The notes: generated by a model from the sequence alone, not told the origin. A DNA stretch of 64,000 nucleotides from an uncultured Clostridia bacterium (GCA_947627875.1 CANQXS010000007.1:59010-123009); one strand, 5' to 3'; shown: positions 50,209 to 61,701, numbered from the stretch's first letter. Translations and numbers: made by a program.

Positions 50209-50243
50209 GAAAGGCGGCATGACTCGGGTCATGCCGCTTTTGT
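50209..50243. terminator. Bidirectional terminator between sigma system 2 and the leu-ilv operon
   Basis: AAAGGCGGCATGAC/GTCATGCCGCTTTT stem with a 3-4-nt loop. It ends the sigma system on the plus strand and the DUF815 gene on the minus strand. Confidence 0.8.
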
Positions 50244-50254
50244 CGGTGTATTGG

Positions 50255-51460
50255 TTATAAAATCTCGTCCCCCGAGCCCGAAACAAGCCCGTCGACGAAC
50301 TGCCGCGCGGCTCTTGCCGAGCGTGCGCTCTTTTGGAGCGCGAATTTTTCGGCGGCGGCGTCGAGCTTAACGGGGTCATATTTCAGCCCCGCGCCGTCGC
50401 AGAGGCGGCGGACTATCTCAAGATATGTAGCCTTGTCGGGGCGGCTGAAGGTGATATGAAGCCCGAAGCGCTCCGAGAGCGAGACTATTTCCTGCATAGC
50501 GTCGCCGCGGTGGACTTCGTCGGAATCGCGCTCCGAGAAGGTCTCTTTTACGAGATGCCGGCGGTTGCCGGTCGCGTAAATTGCGACGTTTTGAGCCTTC
50601 GCCGAAACGCTTCCCTCGAGCATCGCCTTGAGCGCCGAGAAGTTGTCGTCGTTGCGCGAAAACGAGAGGTCGTCGATGAAAATAATGAATCTGAGCGGAT
50701 TGCGGTTAAGCTCTCCCAGAATCTCGGGGAGGAGCCTAAGCTGCTCTTTTTTCAGCTCCAAAATTCTCAGACCTTCGTCCCAGAGCTCGTTTACGACCGC
50801 CTTTACGGTCGAGGATTTGCCGGTTCCCGCGTCGCCGGTAAGAAGGACGTTTGCGGCGGGCTTGCCCGCAAGAAGCGCTCGGGTGTTGTCTAAAATCAGC
50901 TTCTTTTCGCGGCTGTAGCCGACAAGCTCGCCGAGCGTTACAGGGTCTGGCGAGGCTATCGGGAGGATCTTTTTGCCGTCGAAGTAAAACGCGCGGTATT
51001 TTGCGTAGATCCCGTAGCCGCACTTCGAGATGTTAGAGGTCTGCTCCGAGAATTCCGCCGTAAGGTCGGTTTTAGAGGTCTCCCATTCCGGCAGCTTTCC
51101 GGAGTAATGCAGCCCCTCGCGGAGCTTTTTCGGGGTGAGCGAGGCGAGGTCTTCGAGGACCTTTATCTCGTATTCCGCGCTCGCGAGCATTACCTTTGGC
51201 ACCGGCTTGCCCTCGCCGATGCTCCTGACGATAGGGTTGTCGCAGCAGCGGAGCAGCTCCGAAACGTATTTTGAAAGGTCAACGCAGCCGCTGCGGTAAA
51301 GGGCGTTCGCAAATTCGCAGTAGAGGTCTACGGCTTTAGGGTCGTCGCCGTCGGCGGAAAGAAATTCCGAGAGCGCGCAGACGGCAGGGTCTGAGAGAAT
51401 ATCGCGGAAAACGCAGAGCGAGCGCAGCGCCGGCAGGAAGTTTTCAAGCTTTGCTATCAT
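50255..51460 (-). CDS. DUF815-type AAA ATPase
   Basis: A 401-residue ATPase. Residues ~1-175 are a variable, helical N-terminal part. The AAA module follows, with Walker A LTGDAGTGKSSTVK (~207-220), Walker B FIIFIDDLSF (~258) and sensor 1 IYATGNRRHL. A late basic part contains LSERFGLHITFSRPDKATYL. This is the standard layout of the DUF815 family, whose cellular role is not established. It starts 8 bases after the ilvD stop, so it is probably the last gene of the T-box-controlled operon, an unusual partner for amino-acid synthesis. Confidence 0.9.
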   Translation of the reverse strand: MIAKLENFLPALRSLCVFRDILSDPAVCALSEFLSADGDDPKAVDLYCEFANALYRSGCVDLSKYVSELLRCCDNPIVRSIGEGKPVPKVMLASAEYEIKVLEDLASLTPKKLREGLHYSGKLPEWETSKTDLTAEFSEQTSNISKCGYGIYAKYRAFYFDGKKILPIASPDPVTLGELVGYSREKKLILDNTRALLAGKPAANVLLTGDAGTGKSSTVKAVVNELWDEGLRILELKKEQLRLLPEILGELNRNPLRFIIFIDDLSFSRNDDNFSALKAMLEGSVSAKAQNVAIYATGNRRHLVKETFSERDSDEVHRGDAMQEIVSLSERFGLHITFSRPDKATYLEIVRRLCDGAGLKYDPVKLDAAAEKFALQKSARSARAARQFVDGLVSGSGDEIL

Positions 51461-51468
51461 ATTCCGCC

Positions 51469-53124
51469 TCAGTTGAGAATGGCTCCGCGCGCGCCGCTCG
51501 AAACGAGCTCGGCATAGCGCTTGAGATAGCCCGAAAGCTCCTTCTGCTTGGGCGTAAACGCCGCCATACGCGCGTTGAATTCTTCCTCGCTTATTTTAAG
51601 CTCGATTTTGTTTGCGGGAATGTCGATCAAAACGGTGTCGCCCTCGCGGATTATCCCTATAGGACCGCCGCTCGCGGCTTCGGGGGAGATATGCCCCACG
51701 CAGGCGCCGCGGGTAGCTCCGCTGAAGCGCCCGTCGGTTATGAGCGCTACGCTCTCGCCGAGACCCATACCCATTATCGCCGAGGTCGGGTTGAGCATTT
51801 CCCTCATTCCCGGACCGCCCTTCGGACCTTCATAGCGGATAACAACGACGTCGCCGGGATTGATGAGCCCCGCGTTGATGGCTGTCTGGGCGTCCTCCTC
51901 GCATTCAAACACCCTTGCGGGACCTTCGTGCCTGAGCATCTTCGGCGAGACCGCCGAGCGCTTTACAACGCAGCCCTCGGGCGCGAGGTTTCCGCGCAAA
52001 ACGGCTATTCCGCCCGTTTCGCTGAACGGGTCCTCAACGGGTCTGATAACGCTGCGGTCGAGGTTTTTGGCGTCTTTGATGTTTTCGCCGACGGTCTTTC
52101 CGGTAACCGTGAGGCAGTCGAGATTTATGAGGCTTTTCTTTGAAAGCTCGTTCATAATAGCCCAAACGCCGCCCGCCTCGTCGAGCTCCTCGACGTAGGT
52201 CCTGCCCGCGGGGGCGAGGTGGCAGAGGTTCGGGGTCTTCTCGCTTATCGAGTTAGCGATGTCAAGGTTTATCTCAATTCCGCATTCGTGGGCTATCGCG
52301 GGGAGATGGAGCATAGAGTTGGTGGAGCAGCCGAGCGCCATATCAACGGTAAGAGCGTTCATAAAAGCCTTTTCGGTCATAATGTCGCGCGGGCGGATAT
52401 TCTTTTTAACAAGCTCCATAACCGCCGTTCCCGCGCGCTTAGCAAGCTCTATTCTTGCGGAATAAACCGCGGGGATAGTCCCGTTGCCTCTGAGTCCCAT
52501 TCCGAGGGCTTCGGTCAGGCAGTTCATCGAGTTGGCGGTATACATTCCCGAGCAGGAGCCGCAGGTCGGGCAGGTCTTGCGCTCGTATTCCGCGAGCTTT
52601 TCAAGGGTGATGCTGCCCGCGTTGAATTCTCCCACCGCCTCGGAAATCGATGAAAAGCTCGTCTTGTGACCGTCGACATGTCCCGCGAGCATAGGTCCGC
52701 CGCTCACAAAAACCGTCGGGATATTGAGCCTTGCAGCCGCCATAAGCAGCCCCGGGACGTTTTTGTCGCAGTTGGGAACCATAACGAGGGCGTCGAAGCC
52801 GTGGGCAAGAGCCATAGCCTCGGTCGAGTCGGCAATAAGGTCGCGGGTCACGAGGGAATATTTCATTCCTGTGTGACCCATAGCTATTCCGTCGCATACC
52901 GCTATCGCGGGGAATACAACAGGGGTGCCGCCCGCCATAGCCACGCCTATCTTTACTGCGTCGACAATTTTATCGATGTTCATATGCCCCGGGACGATCT
53001 CGTTATAAGAGCTCACTATTCCGACCATAGGGCGTGAGATCTCCTCGTCGGTAAAGCCGAGGGCATGATAAAGTGCTCTGTGGGGCGCGTTCTGTGCGCC
53101 GAGCTTTATGTTATCGCTTTTCAA
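51469..53124 (-). CDS. ilvD: Dihydroxy-acid dehydratase
   Basis: A 551-residue enzyme that dehydrates 2,3-dihydroxy-isovalerate and -methylvalerate to the keto acids of valine and isoleucine. Cluster ligands are seen in [10 protein letters not shown] and [14 protein letters not shown], and the conserved [20 protein letters not shown] precedes them. The C-terminal part has [20 protein letters not shown] and [12 protein letters not shown] chose the TTG at 53124, giving [20 protein letters not shown], the usual family start with a GGTG site upstream; a GTG 9 bases earlier would add three odd residues. It is the eighth gene of the leucine/valine operon, after an intercistronic hairpin. Confidence 0.97.
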   Translation of the reverse strand: MKSDNIKLGAQNAPHRALYHALGFTDEEISRPMVGIVSSYNEIVPGHMNIDKIVDAVKIGVAMAGGTPVVFPAIAVCDGIAMGHTGMKYSLVTRDLIADSTEAMALAHGFDALVMVPNCDKNVPGLLMAAARLNIPTVFVSGGPMLAGHVDGHKTSFSSISEAVGEFNAGSITLEKLAEYERKTCPTCGSCSGMYTANSMNCLTEALGMGLRGNGTIPAVYSARIELAKRAGTAVMELVKKNIRPRDIMTEKAFMNALTVDMALGCSTNSMLHLPAIAHECGIEINLDIANSISEKTPNLCHLAPAGRTYVEELDEAGGVWAIMNELSKKSLINLDCLTVTGKTVGENIKDAKNLDRSVIRPVEDPFSETGGIAVLRGNLAPEGCVVKRSAVSPKMLRHEGPARVFECEEDAQTAINAGLINPGDVVVIRYEGPKGGPGMREMLNPTSAIMGMGLGESVALITDGRFSGATRGACVGHISPEAASGGPIGIIREGDTVLIDIPANKIELKISEEEFNARMAAFTPKQKELSGYLKRYAELVSSGARGAILN

Positions 53125-53141
53125 ATCTTTCACCAGCCAAT

Positions 53142-53181
53142 CAAAAATTTGTCAGGGGAATCCCGAAAAGGGGTTCCCCTT
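53142..53181 (-). promoter_or_regulatory. Intercistronic hairpin between ilvC and ilvD
   Basis: On the minus strand AGGGGAACCC/GGGATTCCCCT forms a stem with a short loop, then GACAAATTTTT. The weak T-run is set back 6 bases from the stem, so it is more likely a partial terminator or RNA-processing site that lowers ilvD and DUF815 expression than a full stop. Confidence 0.5.
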
Positions 53182-53228
53182 GTTTTTGGTTCCGCGCTAT
53201 CCGGCAGCGCCGGCGCAGCGGAAAAATA

Positions 53229-54269
<1,041 letters not shown>

Positions 54270-54297
54270 TTAAAAAATCGTTTGCTATTTGAAAGGA

Positions 54298-54801
54298 TCA
54301 GAGATCCGTTCTTCTGATGGTGTCGCTGCCGCGTTCGAGCGAAACTATTCCGGTGCGGCATATCTCTAAAATCGTGAAGTCGCGCATAAGGTCAATAAAA
54401 GCGTCGATCTCGCGCGAGGTCCCCGTTAGGCGCATTATGACCGAATCGCGGGTGTAATCCAAGGTCTTTGCGCCGAAGGCCTGGGCGGCGTCTCTTACGT
54501 CGGCTCGGGATTCGGGGTCGTTTTTAACCTTTATGAGCAAAAGCTCGCAGGAGACCGATTCCACGATGTCGAGCTCCTTTATCGAGCATACGTCGGGGAG
54601 CTTATAGAGCTGGTTAATGAGCTGCTTCTTGTCGGTCTCAAGACCCGAGGAGCTCACCGTTATTCTCGAAAGCTCGGGGACTTCGGTCTCGCTGACGGTG
54701 AGGCTGCTTATGTTGAATCTGCGGCGGCGGAACATGCTCGTTACGCGGTTCAAAACGCCGAATTCGTTCCTTACAAGGACCGCAACGGTAAAATCAGTCA
54801 T
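54298..54801 (-). CDS. ilvN: Acetolactate synthase small subunit
   Basis: A 167-residue regulatory subunit that confers valine feedback on the large subunit. ACT domain 1 spans ~1-80: TVAVLVRNEFGVLNRVTSMF, RRRFNISSLTVSETEV and KQLINQLYKLPDV. A second ferredoxin-like part follows, with MRLTGTSREIDAFIDLM. The ATG at 54801 lies inside the end of ilvB (8-base overlap), the usual coupling of the two subunits. The typical family length is matched, so this is the long-type subunit, not a truncated one. Confidence 0.95.
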   Translation of the reverse strand: MTDFTVAVLVRNEFGVLNRVTSMFRRRRFNISSLTVSETEVPELSRITVSSSGLETDKKQLINQLYKLPDVCSIKELDIVESVSCELLLIKVKNDPESRADVRDAAQAFGAKTLDYTRDSVIMRLTGTSREIDAFIDLMRDFTILEICRTGIVSLERGSDTIRRTDL

Positions 54802-56479
54802 CCTGTTCACCCCCGATATCAACCTTCGTTATTATGTCGTCCATCGAGCCGCCCGGCGGGAGCATCGGCAGGACGAATTCGTCCTTGTCTATCATACACT
54901 CCACCACGAACGGACCTTCGCAGGAAAACGCCTTATCAAGAGCCGAGCCGAGCTCCCCTATGGTTGAAGCCCTTGCGCCGTCGGCTCCGAAAGCCTTCGC
55001 GAGCGCGACGAAATCGGTCTTTCTGTTTAAAACGGTGTTGGAGTAGTGCTTGTCGAAGAAGAGGGTCTGCCATTGGCGGACCATTCCGAGAACGCCGTTG
55101 TTCATAACGAGGATAACGAGCGGGACTTTATATGTCACCGCGGTCGCGAGCTCGTTGAGGCACATTCCGAAGCCGCCGTCGCCGGTAACGAGGACCGCTC
55201 TCTCCTTGGTCGCGAACGAAGCGCCTATCGCCGCGCCCATTCCGAAGCCCATAGTCCCGAGCCCGCCCGAGGATATGAACCTGCGGGTCCTTCTGAACGA
55301 GAGCGACTGCGCCGCCCACATCTGGTGCTGACCTACGTCGGTCGCAACCGGGGTGTTTTCGCCGAGGCGCTTATTGAGCTCGAGCATCGCGGCGCGCGGG
55401 GTGAGACCCTCGCGGCTGTCGGTAACTTGGCGCTCCTCGAATTTCAGACCCTCTATCGTCCTGCGCCATTCGGGGAGCTTTTTCTGCGCAAGAAGCGGCA
55501 GAAGCTTTTGGAGCGTGAGCTTTAAGTCTCCGCGCATCGAATGGGCTGCGTTCACGGTTTTGTCGAGCTCCGCGCCGTCTACGTCGATATGGATCACCTT
55601 CGCGTTCGTCGCGAATTTAGAGCGGTTGCCGGTCGCCCTGTCGTTGAATCTCACGCCGAGCGAAATAATGCAGTCGGCTTTATGCATCGACATCGAGCAG
55701 GCGTAATGACCGTGCATACCCTGCATTCCGAGGAAGCGCGGGTGGTCGGTGGGTATTCCCGAAATTCCCATAAGCGAGCAGCCTATAGGCGCGTCGAGCC
55801 TTTCGGCGAGCTCATACAGCTCCTCCTGAGCGCCCGAGTTGATAAGCCCTCCGCCGAAGTAGATAAAAGGTCTCTGCGACTGGTTTATGCATTCCGCCGC
55901 GGCTTCAATCCTTATGTCCTTGGCGGGGCGCCTCGGCTCAGCCTCCGCGGGCTCCTGCGGGGTGTATTCGCAGGAGGCGATCTGAATGTCCTTCGGGACG
56001 TCTATCAGCACTGGTCCCGGTCTGCCCGAGACCGAAAGGCGGAAAGCCTCTCTTATCGTGTCGGCAAGCTCTTCCACGCTGCCCACGATGTAGTTGTGCT
56101 TCGTTATCGGGAGGGTAATACCGGTTATGTCTATCTCCTGAAAGCTGTCGGTCCCGAGCTGATAAGTCGGCACGTTGCCGGTTATCGCTATCATAGGCAC
56201 CGAATCGAGGTAGGCGGTCGCGATGCCGGTCACGAGGTTGGTAGCTCCGGGACCCGATGTTGCAAAAACGACGCCGGGCTTTCCGGTAGCCCTCGCATAG
56301 CCGTCGGCGGCGTGGGCTGCGCCCTGCTCGTGGGCGGTCAGGACGTGAAGTATTTCGTCCCGATATTTATATAGGGAATCGTAGACGTTTAATATCTGCC
56401 CGCCCGGGTAGCCGAAAACGGTGTCTACTCCCTGCTCGATAAGCGTTCTGACGATAATATCCGAGCCGGATAATTTCAT
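54794..56479 (-). CDS. ilvB: Acetolactate synthase large subunit
   Basis: A 561-residue thiamine-diphosphate enzyme joining two pyruvates to acetolactate. The catalytic Glu is in TAHEQGAAHAADGYARATGK near residue 50, FAD-region motifs are around 140-330, and the diphosphate motif is GDGGFGMCLNELATAV with YKVPLVILVMNNG after it. It is complete and of normal length. Ribosome site AAAAGGACTG lies before the ATG. It starts 16 bases after the leuB stop, directly in the operon. Confidence 0.97.
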   Translation of the reverse strand: MKLSGSDIIVRTLIEQGVDTVFGYPGGQILNVYDSLYKYRDEILHVLTAHEQGAAHAADGYARATGKPGVVFATSGPGATNLVTGIATAYLDSVPMIAITGNVPTYQLGTDSFQEIDITGITLPITKHNYIVGSVEELADTIREAFRLSVSGRPGPVLIDVPKDIQIASCEYTPQEPAEAEPRRPAKDIRIEAAAECINQSQRPFIYFGGGLINSGAQEELYELAERLDAPIGCSLMGISGIPTDHPRFLGMQGMHGHYACSMSMHKADCIISLGVRFNDRATGNRSKFATNAKVIHIDVDGAELDKTVNAAHSMRGDLKLTLQKLLPLLAQKKLPEWRRTIEGLKFEERQVTDSREGLTPRAAMLELNKRLGENTPVATDVGQHQMWAAQSLSFRRTRRFISSGGLGTMGFGMGAAIGASFATKERAVLVTGDGGFGMCLNELATAVTYKVPLVILVMNNGVLGMVRQWQTLFFDKHYSNTVLNRKTDFVALAKAFGADGARASTIGELGSALDKAFSCEGPFVVECMIDKDEFVLPMLPPGGSMDDIITKVDIGGEQDD

Positions 56480-56495
56480 TTTATCAGTCCTTTTC

Positions 56496-57578
56496 TCATA
56501 TTGCTTTTACGGCGTTTGCTATAAGGCTTCCCATTTCGGAGCACTTCGCGGGCTTGAGCCCCTCTTCGGCGCTCATAATGTCGCCGGTGCGCCAGCCGTC
56601 GCTCAAAACCTTCGAGACGGCAGCCTCGATATCGTCGGCCTCGCGCGCCATATCGAAGCTGTAGCGAAGCATCATCGCCGCCGAGAGAATAGTCCCTATC
56701 GGGTTGGCGATATTCTGCCCCGCGATGTCGGGCGCAGAGCCGTGGATAGGCTCGTAAAGCCCGCAGGAGGTCGAGCCGAGGCTCGAAGAGGGTATCATTC
56801 CTATCGAGCCGGTTATCATCGAGGCTTCGTCCGAAAGGATATCTCCGAACATATTCTCGGTTACGATAACGTCGAACTGCGACGGGTCTTTTACTATCTG
56901 CATCGCGCAGTTGTCAACGAGCATATCCGAAAGCTCAACGTCGGGATATTCGGCGGCGAGGCGGTGCATAACGCTCTTCCAGAGGCGCGAGGTGTCGAGC
57001 ACGTTTGATTTTTCGACCGAGCAGAGCTTTTTGCGGCGCTTGCGCGCGGTCTCGAAGCCTATCCTGCCGATGCGCTCTATCTCGCTCTCGGAGTATTTCA
57101 TAACGTCCTCCGAGATCTTCTCGCCGTCCTCATAGGTCTTATGCTCGCCGAAGTAGATACCCCCGATAAGCTCGCGGACGATTATGAAATCTATTCCCTT
57201 TTCGACTATCTCGGGCTTCAGCGGAGAAGCCGAGGCGAGCTGCTTCCATATTTTTGCCGGGCGGTTGTTTGAAAAAACTCCCATACCCGCCCTGAGCCTT
57301 AAAAGACCCTTTTCGGGGCGCATATTCCCGGGAACGGAATCCCATTTCTTTCCGCCGACGGCTCCCAAGAGCACGCTGTCGGATTCGACGCACTTTTTAA
57401 GCTCGCTCTCGGGGAGCGGATCGCCGAATTTATCTATCGCGCAGCCGCCCATATAGGCGTCCTCGTATTCAAATGTGTGACCGTATTTTTCGGCTACGGC
57501 GTCGAGGACCTTTATCGCCTCGTTCACTATCTCGGGACCTATTCCGTCGCCGCGTATAACGGCAATGTGTTTTTTCAT
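56496..57578 (-). CDS. leuB: 3-isopropylmalate dehydrogenase
   Basis: A 360-residue NAD-linked enzyme that oxidises and decarboxylates 3-isopropylmalate to 2-ketoisocaproate. Typical parts are [59 protein letters not shown], the catalytic acids in [19 protein letters not shown] and the NAD loop [18 protein letters not shown]. Length is normal. It starts 10 bases after leuD. The order A-C-D-B followed by the ilv genes is typical for Clostridia. Confidence 0.97.
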   Translation of the reverse strand: MKKHIAVIRGDGIGPEIVNEAIKVLDAVAEKYGHTFEYEDAYMGGCAIDKFGDPLPESELKKCVESDSVLLGAVGGKKWDSVPGNMRPEKGLLRLRAGMGVFSNNRPAKIWKQLASASPLKPEIVEKGIDFIIVRELIGGIYFGEHKTYEDGEKISEDVMKYSESEIERIGRIGFETARKRRKKLCSVEKSNVLDTSRLWKSVMHRLAAEYPDVELSDMLVDNCAMQIVKDPSQFDVIVTENMFGDILSDEASMITGSIGMIPSSSLGSTSCGLYEPIHGSAPDIAGQNIANPIGTILSAAMMLRYSFDMAREADDIEAAVSKVLSDGWRTGDIMSAEEGLKPAKCSEMGSLIANAVKAI

Positions 57579-57588
57579 GGCTTTTACC

Positions 57589-58071
57589 TCACTTTTTCAG
57601 CGATTTCAGCAGTCCGCCCGCCGAAATTATGTTCTGTATGAATTCCGGGAAGGGCTGAGCCTTAAAGGTCCTGCCGGTGGTTATGTCGGTTATTACTCCC
57701 GTTCCGAAGTCTACCGAGACCTCGTCGCCCGCAGATATAGCGTCGGCGGCTTCGGGACATTCGAGAATCGGCAGACCGATGTTTATCGCGTTGCGGTAGA
57801 ATATCCTCGCGAAGCTTTTTGCGATAACGCAGCCGGTGCCGCAGGTCTTTATAACGAGAGGGGCGTGCTCGCGCGAGGAGCCGCAGCCGAAGTTCCAGCC
57901 CGCGACCATAACGTCGCCGGGGCGGACCTTTTCGACGTATTCCCTGTCGATATCCTCCATGCAGTGCTTAGAAAGCTCTTTTGCGTCGGAAGTGTTGAGG
58001 TATCTTGCGGGGATAATAACGTCGGTATCTACGTTGTCGGGGTATTTGAAGGCTTTTCCCTTGGTGTTCAT
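57589..58071 (-). CDS. leuD: 3-isopropylmalate dehydratase small subunit
   Basis: A 160-residue swivel-domain subunit of isopropylmalate isomerase. Hallmarks are the start [17 protein letters not shown] and the loop [17 protein letters not shown], then [19 protein letters not shown]. This is the short archaeal/clostridial type rather than the ~200-residue enterobacterial type. Its ATG overlaps the leuC stop by 4 bases (ATGA), matching the two-subunit assembly. Confidence 0.97.
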   Translation of the reverse strand: MNTKGKAFKYPDNVDTDVIIPARYLNTSDAKELSKHCMEDIDREYVEKVRPGDVMVAGWNFGCGSSREHAPLVIKTCGTGCVIAKSFARIFYRNAINIGLPILECPEAADAISAGDEVSVDFGTGVITDITTGRTFKAQPFPEFIQNIISAGGLLKSLKK

Positions 58072-59333
58072 ACAGTTTCCTCCTTCGGTGCGGTTATATA
58101 TCCCGTAAGGGCGGAAGAAGCCGCCGTTGCGGGGCTCGCGAGATAAACCTCGCTCTTTACATGTCCCATTCTGCCGACGAAATTGCGGTTGGTCGTAGCT
58201 ATGCAGCGCTCACCCTCGGCGAGTATTCCCATATATCCGCCGAGGCAGGGACCGCAGGTCGGAGTTGAAACGACTGCTCCCGCGTCGATAAAGGCGGTTA
58301 TATAGCCCCGCTCGATGCATTCGCGGTATATCTTCATAGTTGCGGGAATGATTATGCATCTAACCCCGTCGGCGACCTTTCTGCCGTTTAAGATATTATA
58401 GGCTGCCTCCATATCCTCCATTCTGCCGTTGGTGCAGCTCCCGATGACGACTTGGTCTATCTTTATATCCGAAAGCTCGCTTGCGGGCTTTGTGTTCTCG
58501 GGAAGGTGAGGGCAGCTCACCGTCGGGACAATCTCCGAAAGGTCTATTTCGATGACCTGCTCATAAACGGCGTCGGGGTCGGCAGAGAATTCCCTCGGCT
58601 CGCGCTCGGTCCTGCCCTTAAGATATGCGCGGGTAACGCCGTCAACCGGGAATATTCCGTTCTTCGCTCCCGCTTCTATCGCCATATTGCAGATGCAGAG
58701 CCTGTCGTCCATCGAGAGCGAGGCGACGCCCTCGCCGGTGAATTCCATACTCTTATAGAGCGCGCCGTCTACGCCTATCTTTCCGATGATCGTTAAGATA
58801 ACGTCTTTGCCGGAGCAGTTTTTATTGAGCTTTCCCCTGAGCTCGAATTTTATCGCCGCCGGGACCTTGAACCAAGCCATACCGGTAGCCATTCCCGCCG
58901 CCATATCGGTAGAGCCGACGCCCGTCGAGAAGGCTCCGAGCGCTCCGTAGGTGCAGGTGTGGCTGTCGGCGCCGATAATGCAGTCGCCCGCGGTCACAAC
59001 TCCCTGTTCGGGCAGAAGAGCGTGCTCTATTCCCATTTTTCCGACGTCGTAGAAGTGGCTCACGCAGTGCTCGCAGGCAAATTCGCGGCACTGCTTCGAC
59101 TGCTCGGCGGCTTTTATGTCCTTATTCGGGACGAAGTGGTCAAGAACGATTGCTATCCTGTCCTTGTCGAAAACGCCGTCGAAGCCCGCCTTTTTGAACT
59201 CGTTCACCGCGACGGGGGTGGTGATGTCGTTTCCCAAAACTATGTCGAGCGAAGCCGAAATGAGCTGCCCCGCCTCGACGCTTTCAAGACCCGCGTGCGC
59301 CGCGAGTATCTTCTGTGTCATTGTCATTCCCAT
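58068..59333 (-). CDS. leuC: 3-isopropylmalate dehydratase large subunit
   Basis: A 421-residue [4Fe-4S] aconitase-family subunit. Cluster Cys are seen in [20 protein letters not shown] and [16 protein letters not shown]. The substrate loop [20 protein letters not shown] is intact. With the small subunit it isomerises 2- to 3-isopropylmalate. AGGAGG lies 9 bases before the ATG and overlaps the end of leuA, whose stop is 4 bases upstream. Of the three neighbouring ATGs I chose the first, which fits the ribosome-site spacing. Confidence 0.97.
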   Translation of the reverse strand: MGMTMTQKILAAHAGLESVEAGQLISASLDIVLGNDITTPVAVNEFKKAGFDGVFDKDRIAIVLDHFVPNKDIKAAEQSKQCREFACEHCVSHFYDVGKMGIEHALLPEQGVVTAGDCIIGADSHTCTYGALGAFSTGVGSTDMAAGMATGMAWFKVPAAIKFELRGKLNKNCSGKDVILTIIGKIGVDGALYKSMEFTGEGVASLSMDDRLCICNMAIEAGAKNGIFPVDGVTRAYLKGRTEREPREFSADPDAVYEQVIEIDLSEIVPTVSCPHLPENTKPASELSDIKIDQVVIGSCTNGRMEDMEAAYNILNGRKVADGVRCIIIPATMKIYRECIERGYITAFIDAGAVVSTPTCGPCLGGYMGILAEGERCIATTNRNFVGRMGHVKSEVYLASPATAASSALTGYITAPKEETV

Positions 59334-59337
59334 AGCG

Positions 59338-61011
59338 TTACGCCTCCTGTTTCTTAGAGTTGTTGTATGCGCTGATGAGCGCGTAGGCGCTCGATTTCAG
59401 AATGTCGGTGTGATGCCCCGCTCCCCAATACATCTTTCCGTCGGCGGCTTTAATGCCTATGTAGGCTATAGCCTCTGACTTCGAGGTCTGGTTCTGCAAG
59501 CTGTGCTCGGAGTATATCTGGAGGGTGTAGTCGTCGCCGGTGAGGACCTTGAGGGCGGTCGAGACCGCGTCGATAGAGCCGTTGCCGACTGCGGTAAGGG
59601 TCTTCTGCTCGCCGTTTATCTCAAACGTGATAGTTACTTCAACTTCGTTTTCGCGCTGGGTGAACTTCATTTCCTTTTCGCAGACCGGGGTAACGACGTG
59701 GAAGTATGTCCTTCTGAATATGTCGTAAATTTCATCCGCCTTGAGCTCGCGGTGACCTCTGTCCGAAATTCCCTTGCAGAGATAGCTGAAATGCTCTCTC
59801 ATTGCGGGCGGGAGCGAATAGCCGTAGGTGCGCTCAAGAAGGTAACCTATCCCGCCCTTGCCGCTCTGGGAATTTACCCTTATAACGTCGGCGTCGTAGG
59901 TGCGGTTTATGTCGGTCGGGTCTATCGGGATATACGGCGTGGTCCACTGCTCTAAGTGCTTTTCCTCGCGCCATTTCATTCCCTTGGCAATGGCGTCCTG
60001 ATGGCTCCCCGAGAACGCCGCGAAAACAAGCGCTCCGGCGTAAGGGGTCCGCTCGTGGATGCGCATACCCGTGCATTTTTCGTATACCTCGGATATAGCG
60101 GGCATATCCGAGAAGTCGAGCTTCGGGTCTACCCCGTGGGAATACATATTCATAGCTAAGGTTATAACGTCGACGTTTCCGGTGCGCTCGCCGTTGCCGA
60201 AGAGCGTTCCCTCAACTCTGTCCGCCCCGGCAAGGAGGGCGAGCTCGGTGTCGGCAACTCCGGTGCCGCGGTCGTTGTGTGGGTGGAGCGAAAGGGTGAC
60301 GAATTCGCGGTATTTGAGGTTGCGGCTCATATATTCTATCTGCGAGGCGTAGATATGGGGCATACTCATCTCAACGGTGACGGGCAGATTTATGATGACG
60401 TTATTTGTCTCGGAGGGCTCCAAGATGTCGAGCACTGCGTTGCAGACCTCGAGGGAATACTCCGGCTCGGCTCCCGTGAAGCTTTCGGGGGAGTATTCAA
60501 AGCGGAAGTTGCCCTCGTATTCGGCGGCAAGCTGCTTTACGAGCTTTGCGCCGTCGGTGGCTATCTTTTTTATCTCTTCCTTCGACTTTCTGAATACCTG
60601 TTCGCGCTGGGCGACGCTCACCGAGTTGTAGAAGTGGATAATAGCGCTCGGAGCGCCCTTTACCGCCTCGAAGGTCTTTCTTATAATGTGCTCGCGGCAC
60701 TGGGTCAGAACCTGAACGGTAACGTCGTCGGGAATGAGGTTTTGCTCAATAAGCGCGCGCAGGAATTCATATTCGGTGTCGGAGGCGGCGGGGAAGCCGA
60801 CCTCTATCTCCTTGAAGCCGATTTTAAGGAGCAGCTTGTAGAATTCCAGCTTCTGCTCAAAGCTCATCGGAATAACAAGGCTCTGGTTGCCGTCTCTCAA
60901 GTCGACGGAGCACCATATCGGAGCCTTCTCGATGTGGTCCTTTTTGACCCAGTCGTAGGTCATTTCGGGCGGCAGGTAATACCCGGGGGAATACTTTCTG
61001 AAGTTCATCAT
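59338..61011 (-). CDS. leuA: 2-isopropylmalate synthase (long, LeuA type 2)
   Basis: A 557-residue enzyme that condenses 2-ketoisovalerate and acetyl-CoA. The N-terminal barrel begins [20 protein letters not shown] and has the catalytic and metal-ligand part [20 protein letters not shown] and [19 protein letters not shown]. The C-terminal ~150 residues form the LeuA allosteric domain with [20 protein letters not shown], where leucine feedback acts. The start [13 protein letters not shown] marks the actinobacterial-like long type. First gene of the operon. AGGAGAG ribosome site. The 5' region is the T-box leader. Confidence 0.97.
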   Translation of the reverse strand: MMNFRKYSPGYYLPPEMTYDWVKKDHIEKAPIWCSVDLRDGNQSLVIPMSFEQKLEFYKLLLKIGFKEIEVGFPAASDTEYEFLRALIEQNLIPDDVTVQVLTQCREHIIRKTFEAVKGAPSAIIHFYNSVSVAQREQVFRKSKEEIKKIATDGAKLVKQLAAEYEGNFRFEYSPESFTGAEPEYSLEVCNAVLDILEPSETNNVIINLPVTVEMSMPHIYASQIEYMSRNLKYREFVTLSLHPHNDRGTGVADTELALLAGADRVEGTLFGNGERTGNVDVITLAMNMYSHGVDPKLDFSDMPAISEVYEKCTGMRIHERTPYAGALVFAAFSGSHQDAIAKGMKWREEKHLEQWTTPYIPIDPTDINRTYDADVIRVNSQSGKGGIGYLLERTYGYSLPPAMREHFSYLCKGISDRGHRELKADEIYDIFRRTYFHVVTPVCEKEMKFTQRENEVEVTITFEINGEQKTLTAVGNGSIDAVSTALKVLTGDDYTLQIYSEHSLQNQTSKSEAIAYIGIKAADGKMYWGAGHHTDILKSSAYALISAYNNSKKQEA

Positions 61012-61069
61012 TTTGCGTTCTCTCCTGTTTCAAAGTGATTTTTTCGTTGGAAGCTTAACCTCGGCGGAT

Positions 61070-61349
61070 ATACAAAAACCCGCCCCAAAGGTTTTCTTTG
61101 AGACGGGTGCTTAAAATGCACTCGCGGTACCACTCAAATTGCGGGGAGACCCCGCCGCTCTTGGAATCCAACAATTCCTATGCATTAACGCAGCAGTCAC
61201 GGGAAACGTCTACTGACGCCTTGCGGCGCTTTGGGGGCTTCCGGCTCGGAAGCGAGGGGCTTTTGACGCGCTTTGACCGGCTTTCACCAACCGCCGGCTC
61301 TCTATGTCCGCACATCTGAGCCTTCTTCGTCATCGCCTTTAAAATGAAC
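61070..61349 (-). promoter_or_regulatory. T-box riboswitch (leucine) controlling the leu-ilv operon
   Basis: On the minus strand, stem I contains AGAGAGCC and GGTTGGTGAAAGCCGG. The T-box sequence GAGTGGTACCGCGAG lies at 61135-61121. The terminator stem follows (61108-61096 with 61090-61078), with a T-run. A CUC (61256-61254) in the specifier region reads Leu, matching leuA downstream; the exact specifier is inferred. Uncharged leucyl-tRNA would be needed for readthrough into leuA. Confidence 0.88.
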
Positions 61350-61355
61350 GCTTTA

Positions 61356-61385
61356 ATTATAAAGTATCGCCGAGGCTTTTGTCAA
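61356..61385 (-). promoter_or_regulatory. Promoter of the leu-ilv operon
   Basis: TTGACA (61385-61380), 18-bp spacer and TATAAT (61361-61356) on the minus strand. Confidence 0.85.
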
Positions 61386-61488
61386 TCGCCTTTTTGTCCG
61401 AATTTTATTGAATTGCGGCGCGACTTTTGACTTTAATGCACAAAAAAGCGAAAGCACGCCGCCCAAAAGCTTACTTTCGCGGCTTTTG

Positions 61489-61557
61489 ACCGCTTCTGCG
61501 CGATTTTCGACCGTTTATGCGGCTTCGGTCGACCTTCGCCGCGTTCCTTATTATATT
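61489..61557 (+). promoter_or_regulatory. LytTR-type direct repeats plus promoter before the ABC operon
   Basis: ACCGCTTCT (61489-61497) and ACCGTTTAT (61510-61518), 21 bp apart. Ten bases on is TCGACC (61529-61534), then 17 bp and TATATT (61552-61557). Every spacing equals that at 1411-1479, and flanking CTTTTGACCG and TTTTCGACCGTT are shared. The transcript would cross the spacer to 61735; the 20-codon frame at 61588 lacks a ribosome site. Confidence 0.65.
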
Positions 61558-61670
61558 CGGTATAGAACGGCGGCGGATTTTTCTTTTATGTTCATACGAA
61601 AACAAAAGCGTCAGAATGACGAATTTTTGCGCGCGGATTTGTTGATGTAAACGAAATTTTCCCGCGGGTA

Positions 61671-61701
61671 TTGACTCTTACCTTGGGGAAGAGTTTATAA
61701 T
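61671..61701 (+). promoter_or_regulatory. Promoter with MerR-type 19-bp spacer and dyad
   Basis: TTGACT (61671-61676) and TATAAT (61696-61701) are 19 bp apart. The spacer contains the dyad ACTCTT-N9-AAGAGT (61674-61694). Overlong spacers with a central dyad are the hallmark of MerR-activated promoters. No MerR gene lies in the window. Confidence 0.65.

Noticed and set aside
61098..61319. 73-codon frame over the T-box
   Set aside because: It lies on the opposite strand of a clear T-box leader and has no ribosome site.
61588..61650. 20-codon peptide gene (MFIRKQKRQNDEFLRADLLM) behind the LytTR promoter
   Set aside because: No ribosome site; kept only as a remark. A translated peptide here cannot be supported from sequence.
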